Below are positions 17,828-25,786 of a DNA stretch of 64,000 nucleotides, one piece after another; within the stretch, counting starts at the first letter, position 1, and each line of letters opens with the position of its first letter. The position numbers and the translations under genes are program-made. The stretch is from positions 682,001 through 746,000 of the forward strand of contig NZ_PYFX01000004.1 of assembly GCF_003020115.1 (NCBI RefSeq), written 5' to 3'. Source of the DNA: Bradyrhizobium sp. MOS002. GTDB lineage: Bacteria > Pseudomonadota > Alphaproteobacteria > Rhizobiales > Xanthobacteraceae. Below the pieces are notes generated by a model. It was not told the DNA's origin. It made no database searches and saw only the letters and a list, made by a program, of their open reading frames with translations.

Positions 17828-17901
17828 GGGCGGACTCCGGATCGAGGTGTATGCGTTCAATCTAGTCTAGTACGCCCGCACCGCGCTCGCCATCCCGCGG
17901 C

Positions 17902-18942
17902 TCAGCCGCCGCCGTGCGCCGACGAAAAACCTTCGCCGGTGGTGCGGATGCGGTTGCGGCCAAGAACATAGATCGCGGTAGTGACGATCAGAAGTGCGAG
18001 GCCGAGCAGGATCGAGACCAGGCCGATCGGAATCAGGGCCAGCGTCAGATTGCGCTCGGGATTGATGAGCCAGTGATGGATCGAGGTCAGCACGAAGGCA
18101 AGACCGAGAAAGCCGACGCCGCCGCCCGCGAGCAGCAGCGCCCACATCCGGCGGAGCTGGCTGAGGCGCTCCCGCGCGACGTCGGTCCGGGGCGCGTGAT
18201 GGCGCGCGACGCGCCGCACGAGACGGATGGCGAAGGCGATCGAGCTGAAGCCGATCAGCAGGCTCGCGCCGCCCAACCACATCCGCAGCGTCGGATCCAG
18301 ATCCGGCATGCGCTGGAGTGTGAGCAGGGGGAAGTCGAAGGCCGAATGCAGGGCGAGCGGGCCTGCGAAGATCAGGAGGCGGCTGGAGAGACGGGCCCAG
18401 TCGCGATGATGGCGGTTCGCACCCAGCGCCGTGCCGGCGCGCGCGATGGTCAGATAGGCGCCGGCGATAATGCCGAGTGCGCCGTGGAACGGAACGGTCA
18501 GCACGCTGCGCAAGGCGGCCAGCGAGCGCCACATCTCGGCGTGCTGGACCAGATAGGCGAGGTTCTCGTAGGCGGCGAAGCCCAGGCCGACCGCGGCGCC
18601 ATAGACTACGGTGTCCATCGGATTGGCGAAGGTCCGCCGCTTGGTCGAGGCGACCAGCACGATGGCGATCACCTTGACCGCTTCCTCCGGCAGCGCGACG
18701 CCGAAGATCGAATGCATGGCCAGCGCCGCCCACGGGTTGTCCGGGGCCGCGACCATCTTGGCGAAAGGGGCGCGGGCCAGGCCCAGCAGCGAAATGCTGG
18801 CTGCGCCGAGCAGGAACGCGGTCCAGACCTGGGCCGGCGGTCCCGGGCGTTCCTCGGCGGCAATGACAAGCCACAGCATCAGCAGCGCCGGGGCAATGGC
18901 GGCTGTTCCGATCACGGTGGGTAGCGCTTCAATCAGGTACAT
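17902..18942 (-). CDS. PrsW-like intramembrane metalloprotease
   Basis: 346 residues with about eight to nine membrane helices. Active-site motifs of peptidase family M82/PrsW are present: GVALPEEAVKV (EE pair), GAAVGLGFAAYENL (ExxxN-like), VPFHGALGIIAGAYL and ALHSAFDFPLL (conserved His). In Bacillus PrsW cleaves an anti-sigma factor; here the substrate is unknown. The last ~40 residues are a basic cytoplasmic tail. It lies 74 bp upstream of the HdeD gene on the same strand. Confidence 0.85.
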   Translation of the reverse strand: MYLIEALPTVIGTAAIAPALLMLWLVIAAEERPGPPAQVWTAFLLGAASISLLGLARAPFAKMVAAPDNPWAALAMHSIFGVALPEEAVKVIAIVLVASTKRRTFANPMDTVVYGAAVGLGFAAYENLAYLVQHAEMWRSLAALRSVLTVPFHGALGIIAGAYLTIARAGTALGANRHHRDWARLSSRLLIFAGPLALHSAFDFPLLTLQRMPDLDPTLRMWLGGASLLIGFSSIAFAIRLVRRVARHHAPRTDVARERLSQLRRMWALLLAGGGVGFLGLAFVLTSIHHWLINPERNLTLALIPIGLVSILLGLALLIVTTAIYVLGRNRIRTTGEGFSSAHGGG

Positions 18943-19271
18943 CGGCGCCGAAAATAGGTTCCCTTGAGCCGCTTATCTACATTCACCGATGCGACCTTGT
19001 GTCATGCGCTTGCTGTCGCGTCTCTTAACAAGCGTGACAGCCTGCGTTTATCAGGACGGTCGCCGACGTGTGGAATATGGAGCGGAATCAATTGCATGAC
19101 AGAACCACTTCGTCGTCCATGACAACGGTCGCGCCCCCGTCATCGGATCGCGATTGGCAAGTCGGATCAAGGCGATGTGCAGGTTTCTTCGATTCACGAT
19201 GCACGGGTCGCCGAGGCAAGTCCAGAGCCGGGATCGTCCCGTCGGGGCGACGCGCGGCCGGTCGGGCCGGC
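18943..19271. other. Intergenic, 329 bp, no gene recognised
   Basis: Reading frames here are short and lack ribosome sites or membrane or signal patterns. It presumably contains the PrsW gene promoter (minus strand, near 18945-19010). I see no tRNA or strong hairpin. Confidence 0.5.
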
Positions 19272-19421
19272 CTAGTCACGCTTCGTCGCGCGGGAGGATG
19301 ATGCGACCCGGCGTGTCCGGACCTGCTCGAGTTCCCAGAAGGCGCGTATGAGGCACGTGCCAAGACAGAGCACGATGAGCAACAGCAGGAAGGCTTGGTC
19401 GACGGGAGGGATCTGAGTCAT
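19272..19421 (-). CDS. Small single-span membrane protein, 49 residues
   Basis: A 49-residue frame: short N terminus, hydrophobic helix FLLLLIVLCLGTCLI (about residues 11-25), then RAFWELEQVRTRR and a basic Ser-rich tail. The layout fits an inner-membrane small protein with a cytoplasmic basic tail. No clear ribosome site is visible. No family is recognised. Confidence 0.5.
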   Translation of the reverse strand: MTQIPPVDQAFLLLLIVLCLGTCLIRAFWELEQVRTRRVASSSRATKRD

Positions 19422-19511
19422 GGCAATGATAAAGCAACGCCCATGCCATCTGTTCCTGCCACGGCCCGCACCGTCAGCAACGGCGCCGGTCCGAAGCCCG
19501 CTTTGACGGTC

Positions 19512-19769
19512 TCAATGCCTAGTGAACGGCGGCGGCGCGTCGGGCGCGATGTCGAAGGCGCCGAGATGGAATTCCTCGCCGATGGACGCGTCCGGCTCGG
19601 AATGCTGCGCCATCAGCGTGAACGCGGCCTGCGGGTATTGCTTCCAGATATCGAGATCGCCGGCGGTGATGGTGAGCCAGCCGAAGGTGTACATGTAGCG
19701 TCCGGGCTCGGTGACCCGGCCGACCCTGTCCCAGGTGATCTTTTCGACCCTGATTTTCTCGACTGCCAT
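19512..19769 (-). CDS. Hypothetical protein, 85 residues
   Basis: 85 residues from the ATG at 19769 (MAVEKIRVEKITWDRVGRV). Strand-rich with conserved-looking GRYMYTFGWLTITAGDLDIWKQYPQAAFTL and an acidic end. It has no signal or membrane segment. It is probably a conserved rhizobial protein; no function is known to me. Confidence 0.7.
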   Translation of the reverse strand: MAVEKIRVEKITWDRVGRVTEPGRYMYTFGWLTITAGDLDIWKQYPQAAFTLMAQHSEPDASIGEEFHLGAFDIAPDAPPPFTRH

Positions 19770-19873
19770 TCGGTCCCCCGATCGCAAGTCTGCAGGTGAT
19801 GCCCGGCACGAGGTGCGGACCTTCAAAAGCTGACCCCGGAATGGGGCTGCGATAGGGCGGCGCGGCCGGGGGA

Positions 19874-20551
19874 TCAGGCCGATTGCAGCATGGGCGAGCG
19901 GACGATCAGCCGGACGACGTCATCCCGCGACTGTTTTTCCGCGAATTTGACCGCAAAGCCGTTTTCGAATTTGCGGATCACGCGCCCGACGCAAGCGCCG
20001 ACCGCAAGCGGAGTTCCCACTGGCGGATCGTATTCGCAGGAGATCGCGACACCGGCCGTGGAGACGTCGATGATGAAGCAGGCATGGGTGCTGCCGTCGG
20101 CGAGCGTCAGGAAGGTGTGCGCGACCTGCGGCACGAAGCGTGCGTCATGCCGCAGCTCCTGGATACTGGCGTCCTTCTGCTTCTTCTCGAGCCAGGTCAG
20201 CTTTTCCGACATCCAGGCGCGGCGGGCCCGCGTCATGTCGAGCTCCATCAGGAAGCCCAGTTTCAGCGTCGCGCTGATGGTGCATTGGAATTCGCCGAAA
20301 TCCTGGAAGTAGGAGGTCACGCGCTCGCCGACCTTTCCGACCACGGGAAAGTCGACCATCATGCGGAACGGCGACACGCGGCTGGTTCGGCAGGCGAAGG
20401 TGCGCAGCTTGCCCTCGCAATCGTACCAGCGCGGCAGCGAGTAGCTGCCACTCACGGTGACTTGCACGGCACGCTGTCTGAGGAACTCTGCGACGGACAT
20501 GGGCGCCAATCGTGTTGCGGAGGTTTTCCGTAATTCCACGGTAGCAATCAA
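19874..20551 (-). CDS. PilZ domain-containing protein
   Basis: 225 residues (a later Met at 20500 is also possible). The C-terminal half is a PilZ domain: RHDARFVPQVAHTFLTLADGSTHACFIIDVSTAGVAIS, with the RxxxR-like start and DxSxxG motif of c-di-GMP receptors. The N-terminal half has a degenerate PilZ-like repeat (RTFACRTSRVSPFRMMVDFP). A predicted coiled or helical linker, WLEKKQKDASIQEL, joins them. It likely reports c-di-GMP to motility or exopolysaccharide functions. Confidence 0.85.
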   Translation of the reverse strand: MIATVELRKTSATRLAPMSVAEFLRQRAVQVTVSGSYSLPRWYDCEGKLRTFACRTSRVSPFRMMVDFPVVGKVGERVTSYFQDFGEFQCTISATLKLGFLMELDMTRARRAWMSEKLTWLEKKQKDASIQELRHDARFVPQVAHTFLTLADGSTHACFIIDVSTAGVAISCEYDPPVGTPLAVGACVGRVIRKFENGFAVKFAEKQSRDDVVRLIVRSPMLQSA

Positions 20552-20665
20552 ATTCTAAGCAAATGATACCGGCGCTCACGAGCAGGGGTAAATTTTTGGT
20601 AAATGCGCAGATCGGGATGGGCGGCATAGCGCCGCGATTAGCAGGCCCGCGATCTCACGATTGCG

Positions 20666-21319
20666 TCATCCGAGCAGCACCAGCAGAGCCAGCACGCCAA
20701 TGGCCATGACGAGCTTGATCGTCGCGCAGGTCAGGCTGCCGGGTCCGCGCTCAAATCCGAACCACGGCAATGCATGCCGCATGGCGCGCGTTGCGAATGC
20801 TTCGACGATGACGAACAAAAGAGCGATTCCGGCGAGGAAGGACCATGATGCCTCTGGCAGCATCCATGCCGCGAGCCACGCGGGGACGGACGGCTTCAGC
20901 GACGCCAGCAGCGCGAACCATCCGAACAGCGATACGAAGCCCTTGATGATGTCGGGCCCGACCGTGTCGGGCTCGAGACGGATGCCGATCTTTCCAAGAG
21001 CGAGCTCGATGCGCTCGCCATCGGTGAAGAAGAGGAAGGCGCCGAGGTAGAGCGGGACGCGCGACTGAAACAGCAGCGCGATGATGCCGAACAGGACGGC
21101 GTAGCCGTAGGCGTCAGCGAAGATGTTGGTGCCGGCCATATGCAACGGCTGCGGCGCAGCCGTCGCCTGGCGCTGCGGAAGCGATCTGGCACGCGCCATG
21201 TGCTCCAGCATTCTGGCACGCCGCTCCGGCACGTAAGCTGCCGTACGGTGCATCCATGGCGGCGGCGCCGGCGAGGCAATTCCGGCCTGGTCGTCCGAGG
21301 GGGATTTGCGCTGCGTCAT
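20666..21319 (-). CDS. Hypothetical membrane protein
   Basis: About 217 residues from the Met at 21319 (MTQRKSPSDDQ). The N-terminal ~70 residues are polar and Arg/Pro-rich. Three to four hydrophobic segments follow (YAVLFGIIALLFQ, FVSLFGWFALLASL, WSFLAGIALLFVIVEAF, IKLVMAIGVLALLVLLG). The family is not recognised. It ends before the PilZ gene and could be separately transcribed. Confidence 0.65.
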   Translation of the reverse strand: MTQRKSPSDDQAGIASPAPPPWMHRTAAYVPERRARMLEHMARARSLPQRQATAAPQPLHMAGTNIFADAYGYAVLFGIIALLFQSRVPLYLGAFLFFTDGERIELALGKIGIRLEPDTVGPDIIKGFVSLFGWFALLASLKPSVPAWLAAWMLPEASWSFLAGIALLFVIVEAFATRAMRHALPWFGFERGPGSLTCATIKLVMAIGVLALLVLLG

Positions 21320-21424
21320 GGGGGCCTGCAACCGGTTCCAACAGGACATTGGTCGGAGCCGAGGGGCAGGGAGGTTCATGCGGGGCGGGCCAATTTCGCC
21401 GCGTCATCCAAAACGCCCGGATGA

Positions 21425-21499
21425 TGGCGCTCCCTAGCGGAATCGAACCGCTCTCTCCACCGTGAAAGGGTGGCGTCCTAACCGATAGACGAAGGGAGC
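21425..21499 (-). tRNA. tRNA-Glu (UUC)
   Basis: On the minus strand the acceptor stem GCTCCCT pairs with AGGGAGC, then discriminator G and an encoded CCA. The anticodon stem is CCACC/GGTGG around loop CTTTCAC, giving anticodon TTC. The T arm contains GGTTCGATTCC. 75 nt including CCA. Confidence 0.96.
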
Positions 21500-21723
21500 A
21501 AACCCAGGGCCCCGCCGCTTATCGCGGCACGGCCGCTGGCCGCCCGAGTCATGCCCGGCGGCTGCAGCGGGCGAACCTATAATGGCCTTTGGCGCCCTGG
21601 GCAAGCCGTTCGGGAACGGTCTTTTGGCACCGGTGGATAGCCTCCGCCCCCGGATCATTCGGGGCGAATTCAACGGTTTCTTAGGTTCCCTGAGCTAGCG
21701 CTGGGCTGGGAGAATTTGAGCCG

Positions 21724-21978
21724 ATGCCACCGCCCAAGAAGCGCGCAGCCCGCAAGTCGCTGTCGCAGCATGCCTGGATCACGCTCGAGGGCGGATTCGC
21801 GGCGCGGCAATGCCTGGTCCAGGACATCTCCGCCACGGGTGCCAAGATCACGCTGGACGAGGATGCGAGCCAGCTTCCGGGCGTGATCCGGATGGCGTTC
21901 GCGCGCGATGCGCGGACCGGGCGGAGTTGCCAGGTGGTCTGGCGCCGCGGCAAATCGGCCGGCATTAAGTTCATCTAA
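21724..21978 (+). CDS. Single-domain PilZ protein
   Basis: 84 residues; GGGAG lies upstream of the ATG. It is a minimal PilZ domain: basic start KKRAARKSLSQHAWITLEGG, VQDISATGAKI (DxSxxG motif) and VVWRRGKSAGIKFI (family end). The first Arg motif is weak, so c-di-GMP binding is uncertain. Bradyrhizobia carry many such proteins. Confidence 0.87.
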   Translation: MPPPKKRAARKSLSQHAWITLEGGFAARQCLVQDISATGAKITLDEDASQLPGVIRMAFARDARTGRSCQVVWRRGKSAGIKFI

Positions 21979-22024
21979 AGCCCCCTGATGGCGCGCGGCG
22001 CCGGTCCGGGTTAGAACGGCCCGC

Positions 22025-22270
22025 ATGCGTGCGCCGCTCCTCATCCTGATCTCGTTGCTGACCATGTCCGCGGCCGCGGCAGAGGACTTGCGTCTGCCAC
22101 CTCCGGAGCGCCCACAGGCCGGCAAGGCCTTGCCGCTGAAGGGTGCCGGCGGAAGCGCGAAAGCGGGCTCCTGCGCCGCCTATGGCCGCGGCTTCCATCT
22201 GGTCGAGAGCACCGGCACCTGCGTCAAGATCGGCGGCTCGATCAGCGTCGAGACCACGATCAGGCGCTGA
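22025..22270 (+). CDS. Small exported protein resembling the porin N-terminal segment
   Basis: 81 residues: signal peptide (LLILISLLTMSAAAA), a Pro-rich stretch, then SCAAYGRGFHLVESTGTCVKIGGSISVET. That block resembles the Cys-bounded start of alphaproteobacterial porin_2 proteins, but no barrel follows. It may be a free-standing module or an old porin fragment kept as a gene. The two Cys could form a disulfide. Confidence 0.7.
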   Translation: MRAPLLILISLLTMSAAAAEDLRLPPPERPQAGKALPLKGAGGSAKAGSCAAYGRGFHLVESTGTCVKIGGSISVETTIRR

Positions 22271-22276
22271 AGCCCC

Positions 22277-22444
22277 ATGCCTCCGGACATCATGCGGCCC
22301 GAGATCATCGTCCCGTTCGTGATGTATTGCGCGCTGCTGTGGTGGATCGGCCGCGGCCTGAGCTGGACCGCGCGGCTCGCCACGGCAGCCGTCACCCTCG
22401 TGCTGATCGTAGGCGTGCTTCTGTTCGAGCGCGGCTGGCCTTAA
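22277..22444 (+). CDS. Small membrane protein, 55 residues
   Basis: 55 residues starting 6 bp after the preceding stop codon, so likely in the same operon. Two hydrophobic stretches (IIVPFVMYCALLWWI and LATAAVTLVLIVGVLLF) flank GRGLSWTAR, giving a two-helix hairpin. No family is recognised. Confidence 0.6.
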   Translation: MPPDIMRPEIIVPFVMYCALLWWIGRGLSWTARLATAAVTLVLIVGVLLFERGWP

Positions 22445-22456
22445 TAAAAAAAACGC

Positions 22457-22480
22457 GAAAACAACCCCATGCACAGTAGC
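22457..22480. repeat. Second copy of the 24-bp dispersed repeat
   Basis: The exact reverse complement of 1155-1178. It lies directly after the 55-residue gene, behind an A-rich run. Unlike the first copy it is not part of an obvious long hairpin. Confidence 0.75.
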
Positions 22481-22553
22481 CGCCCCCTCCCGGCGGCGCG
22501 CGGCGGAATGCCGATTCATCGTGCTCGTAACGGACCTTAAGCCGCGTCACCGC

Positions 22554-23192
22554 TCACGACATCGGCGGTGCCACAAATTGCGCGAATCCGGGCCGTTTGC
22601 CGAGCTCGGCGAGCCAGCGCGTCAGATGCGGCTGCGCGGGCCGGACGATACCCTCGACGCCGAGCCAGCGCCGCGCATAGGCGCCGATCGCGATGTCGGC
22701 GAGGGTGAACGCATCGCCGTCCATGAACGGGCGTGTGGAGAGCAGGCGGTCGGCGATGGCCCAGACCTCGGCGGCGGCATCGGCATCCTTCTGCACATGG
22801 ATCATGTCGCGCTCGGCGGGCGCCGTGCGCACGATGCCCCAGAACACCGGGCGGTCGACCGGCTGCACCATCGACAGCGTCCAGTCGAGCCAGCGGTCGA
22901 CGCTGGCTCGTAGCTTCGGCGCCTCGGGATAGATCGGCGTGCCGCGCCCGTGCGCGAGGCAGAGATAGCGCATGATCGAATTGGATTCCCACAGCGTGAA
23001 ATCGCCCTCGACCAGCGTCGGGATCCGCGCATTGGGGTTCATCGCGAGATAGTCGGCCTCGCGGGTCTTGCCGAACGCCATGCCGGCGTCGATGCGCTCG
23101 TAAGCCAGGCCGAGCTCGGTAAGGCACCACAGTACTTTCTGCACGTTGACCGAATTGGCGCGGCCCCAGATCGTCAGTTTTTGGTCCGGCAC
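22554..23192 (-). CDS. Glutathione S-transferase family protein
   Basis: 212 residues. The N-terminal thioredoxin-like domain has the sequence RANSVNVQKVLWCLTELGLAYERIDAG, with NPNARIPTLVEGDFTLWESNSIMRYL providing the glutathione-site cis-Pro and Glu-Ser pair. The C-terminal helical domain contains FTLADIAIGAYARRW. It probably conjugates or reduces electrophiles in the cytoplasm; the substrate is unknown. Confidence 0.94.
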   Translation of the reverse strand: MPDQKLTIWGRANSVNVQKVLWCLTELGLAYERIDAGMAFGKTREADYLAMNPNARIPTLVEGDFTLWESNSIMRYLCLAHGRGTPIYPEAPKLRASVDRWLDWTLSMVQPVDRPVFWGIVRTAPAERDMIHVQKDADAAAEVWAIADRLLSTRPFMDGDAFTLADIAIGAYARRWLGVEGIVRPAQPHLTRWLAELGKRPGFAQFVAPPMS

Positions 23193-23296
23193 ATCATCCT
23201 CCCACGCGTTTTTCGTGTCGCAGGTGATAGCGGAATCCGCCGCCGCGAGCGATCCGCGATTGCGGCGAGCCCCTCATGCAAAAGCTCCGCACGCAA

Positions 23297-23321
23297 AAAG
23301 CTCCGCCTGGGGCGGAGCTTT
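23297..23321 (-). terminator. Terminator after the 26-residue membrane protein gene
   Basis: AAAGCTCCGCC (23297-23307) pairs with GGCGGAGCTTT (23311-23321). On the minus strand it ends in TTTTT, correctly placed 28 bp after the 26-residue gene. Confidence 0.7.
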
Positions 23322-23348
23322 CATTGCAAGGTCAAGCTGGTCAGGCGA

Positions 23349-23429
23349 TCAGCGGCCGAAGAACAGCCACAGCAAGATGATCACCGGGATCGGCACACCC
23401 AACATCCACAACAAAATTCCTCGTCCCAT
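23349..23429 (-). CDS. 26-residue membrane microprotein
   Basis: A 26-residue frame that is almost entirely hydrophobic (MGRGILLWMLGVPIPVIILL) and ends WLFFGR. The ribosome site AGGAGG is strong and well spaced. It has its own EcfG-type promoter 34 bp upstream and a terminator, so it is a complete one-gene unit. Similar tiny proteins are common in alphaproteobacteria but mostly unannotated. It is presumed to insert in the inner membrane; the function is unknown. Confidence 0.8.
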   Translation of the reverse strand: MGRGILLWMLGVPIPVIILLWLFFGR

Positions 23430-23462
23430 CGCGTCCTCCTCCAATTGCATTGTCGAAGAAAG

Positions 23463-23487
23463 AACGCTTGGGGCAGGGGCTGGTTCC
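23463..23487 (-). promoter_or_regulatory. EcfG (general stress sigma) promoter
   Basis: On the minus strand GGAAC (23487-23483), 16-bp spacer, CGTT (23466-23463): an exact match to the alphaproteobacterial EcfG consensus. It precedes the 26-residue membrane protein. Confidence 0.75.
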
Positions 23488-23498
23488 AGCAAAAAGCT

Positions 23499-23951
23499 CT
23501 ACCAATGGCCGGTGTTGGGCATCGACGACCACGGCTCCTGCGGCGGCTTCGGTTCGCCCTTCTGCAAGATCTCGATCGAGTGCAGATCCGGCGAGCGGAC
23601 GAAGGCCATGTTGCCGTCGCGTGGCGGCCGATTGATGGTGACGCCGGCCTTCATCAGCTTCTCGCACGTGGCGTAGATGTCGTCGACCTCATAGGCGAGA
23701 TGGCCGAAGAAGCGGTCCTCGCCATATTTTTCCTCGTCCCAATTCCAGGTGAGCTCGACCAGCGGCGCGCCACGCGACTGCGGCTGCTTCTTCAGCGCCT
23801 CGAGATCGTCCGACGAGCACAGGAAAACCAGCGTGAACCGCCCCTTGTCGTTCTCGATCCGGCGCACTTCCTTCAGCCCCAGCGCATCCTGGTAAAACTT
23901 CAGCGCGACATCGAGATTGCGCACGCGCAGCATGGTGTGGAGGTATCGCAT
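23499..23951 (-). CDS. VOC family protein, lactoylglutathione lyase type
   Basis: 150 residues from the ATG at 23951. Glyoxalase I pattern: MRYLHTMLRVRNLDVALKFYQDALGL with His5, an LVELTWNW Glu, RFFGHLAYEVDD His and PDLHSIEIL Glu supply the four metal ligands. It would convert the methylglyoxal-glutathione hemithioacetal to lactoylglutathione. The family has close non-GloA relatives, so the symbol is withheld. Confidence 0.9.
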   Translation of the reverse strand: MRYLHTMLRVRNLDVALKFYQDALGLKEVRRIENDKGRFTLVFLCSSDDLEALKKQPQSRGAPLVELTWNWDEEKYGEDRFFGHLAYEVDDIYATCEKLMKAGVTINRPPRDGNMAFVRSPDLHSIEILQKGEPKPPQEPWSSMPNTGHW

Positions 23952-24178
23952 GGTTGTTGCTCCCTTGAACGGATGGAGGGTTTTTGGGTCGGCGGGGCCG
24001 GCAGAAGGAGGAGATAGCAGGAAATGAAGAGAAGGGGCAGGGGGCGGGCGCACGTGTGCGTGAGGGTGAAGCCGGCTGACCAAGCAGATCAGCCGGCGAA
24101 TTTCAATGCACATTCACCGCAACCGAGTGCCGCACGCGCGCCACCGGCAACGTGTGCGGGCCGGTCTGCTGCCGCGGC

Positions 24179-24577
24179 CTATTGCGCCGCGAGGCGCTTT
24201 CCAGCCTGCTCGATCGGCGGCATGAAGAGCGATACCGCGGTGCCTTCGGGGTCACGAAACTGGAACGTCTTGTTGCCCCATGGCATCGTTTTCAGCTCAT
24301 GCACCAGCGTGACCTTGTCTTTTAGGCGCTCATAATCCGCATCGATGTCTTCAACCTGAAACTCGATCACGGCGGTCCGATTGGCGCCGGGCTCGGCACT
24401 GTTTTCTTTCCAGAGCGCGACCGTCTCGGCTGCGCCGATTGCCAGGTTGGCGCCCGGCGTCACGATCTTGGCGAACACCGGCGCGAGCCATTCGGCGGAA
24501 ACTCCGGTGATCATTTCGTAGAACGAAACCATGCTTTTGATGTCGGTGGCGATCAGGCGAGTGGAGGCGAACTTCAT
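24179..24577 (-). CDS. VOC family protein
   Basis: 132 residues from the ATG at 24577 (MKFASTRLIATDIKSMVSFYE). It has the paired beta-alpha-beta VOC repeats, with VIEFQVEDIDADYERLK and FQFRDPEGTAVSLFMPP closing the second. The substrate is unknown; metal ligands are not complete enough to call glyoxalase. Confidence 0.88.
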   Translation of the reverse strand: MKFASTRLIATDIKSMVSFYEMITGVSAEWLAPVFAKIVTPGANLAIGAAETVALWKENSAEPGANRTAVIEFQVEDIDADYERLKDKVTLVHELKTMPWGNKTFQFRDPEGTAVSLFMPPIEQAGKRLAAQ

Positions 24578-24861
24578 GGCATGTCCTTTGGTTGACCGCA
24601 GATTTGAGCGGCATCGCGGGGCTCGTCGCACACCGCTGCTGCCACCCTGATGTCAGCAGTCACGACGCCGCGCCGAGCGCGCGAACTAAGGGCATGAATT
24701 GCGATGGCAGTGCTCAAGCGCTAGACCACGAGCCCCTTCACGCGAAGCGCCCCACAGCGCGAACCGGGCCGTCAGAACGGTGACGCAAACCGCAGAATTG
24801 GCCACCTCACTCACGGGTGGACAGGGTTGTGTAGCCGCTCGCAGATGAACTCCGCGCGGAG

Positions 24862-25080
24862 ATGACGCGACTAACCGCCATGGCCAATATCCTAGGCGAG
24901 CTTCTGTTTGCACTTATCCGCTCGATTGTTGCTGGATGGGCGTATGCGCTCTGGGTCAAACTGGCGACGTGGCTCGACCCGAAAATCCAACGGCGTTGGG
25001 TGAAGGTTGCCGTAGGAGGCCTCCTGGGCCTGGTAGCCTTTTTTATGATTCCGGTCGTGATAGGGCTGCTGGGTCTTTGA
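24862..25080 (+). CDS. Small membrane protein, 72 residues
   Basis: 72 residues (or 66 from the Met at 24880) with two hydrophobic segments, LLFALIRSIVAGWAYALWV and VAVGGLLGLVAFFMIPVVIGLL, around a basic loop IQRRWVK. It is followed 5 bp later by another membrane protein gene and is probably co-transcribed. No family is recognised. Confidence 0.6.
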   Translation: MTRLTAMANILGELLFALIRSIVAGWAYALWVKLATWLDPKIQRRWVKVAVGGLLGLVAFFMIPVVIGLLGL

Positions 25081-25085
25081 AGACG

Positions 25086-25355
25086 ATGAATTCCGTTCTC
25101 ATCGTCGCGTTGGCAATCGGCGCGATTGTCTCGACGGTGCTGCTCGTCATGGAGCAGCTCACCGACCAATCCATCGCTGTGATGGCGTGGGAGATGCCGG
25201 GCATCTCCGCGGCTTACCTTTTCTGGGGAGCTTTAGGCAGTTCCGTTTTGCTGGGCGTAGCCATTGCCTGGGCCGTGAATGCCATCGTTTACGGGGCGCC
25301 CGCCTTCGTCGTCCTTACAGTCGTCAAGCTGGCGATCCGCGGTTTGCCGAAATAA
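25086..25355 (+). CDS. Small membrane protein, 89 residues
   Basis: 89 residues from the ATG at 25086 with about three hydrophobic helices (VLIVALAIGAIVSTVLLV, AAYLFWGALGSSVLLGVAI, APAFVVLTVVKLAI). It lies 5 bp after the 72-residue membrane protein. The function is unknown. Confidence 0.65.
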   Translation: MNSVLIVALAIGAIVSTVLLVMEQLTDQSIAVMAWEMPGISAAYLFWGALGSSVLLGVAIAWAVNAIVYGAPAFVVLTVVKLAIRGLPK

Positions 25356-25419
25356 CCTGGCAACGACCGTGATGCTGGTATTGGCCTATCCGTCAGGCTG
25401 ATACGCGACGGGCCGGCGT

Positions 25420-25444
25420 GGAACAAGCATCGCCGCCAAGCGTA
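25420..25444 (+). promoter_or_regulatory. EcfG-type promoter
   Basis: GGAAC (25420-25424), 16-bp spacer, CGTA (25441-25444), one base off the CGTT consensus. It lies 8 bp before the ATG of the 71-residue gene, giving a very short 5' UTR, as at its paralogue at 58839. Confidence 0.65.
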
Positions 25445-25452
25445 GGTTCTGC

Positions 25453-25668
25453 ATGAGCGAGAACCTGTCCCATCTCATTGAACACTCCGTGCAGATCGCC
25501 TGGGATTACCTGGAGCGCACGGGACAAATCAGCGACGCCGCATTTGCCAGCCGCTTTCTCTCGAGGACTGTCGAAGAGATGGTCCGCAAGGGCGAGCGCC
25601 GACGCCTCATGCTGAGCAACCGGGCCATCACGGCGTTCGAACGGCTTTCCAACAGAGAGGCTGCATAG
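25453..25668 (+). CDS. Uncharacterised small protein, paralogue of 58839-59057
   Basis: 71 residues, helical and charged. Aligned to the 72-residue protein at 58839: IAWDYLERTGQI matches IAWKYLDQSGLL, and GERRRLMLSNRAITAF matches GERRRLLLSNAAIDAY. The spacing between the blocks is nearly identical. No signal or membrane segment. Both genes have an EcfG-type promoter directly upstream, so a stress-induced cytoplasmic role is likely. The GERRR block could bind nucleic acid or a partner; this is a guess. Confidence 0.8.
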   Translation: MSENLSHLIEHSVQIAWDYLERTGQISDAAFASRFLSRTVEEMVRKGERRRLMLSNRAITAFERLSNREAA

Positions 25669-25786
25669 ATCGGCGGCCGACTTCCGGGCGCCTTCCGGTC
25701 ATCATAGCGCCCGGTGATCCTGCGATCTCCGGGGCTCCCTGCCTTCTGTTGTTGAACCCCGCCAACGGCGGCAACGACTAATCGGC

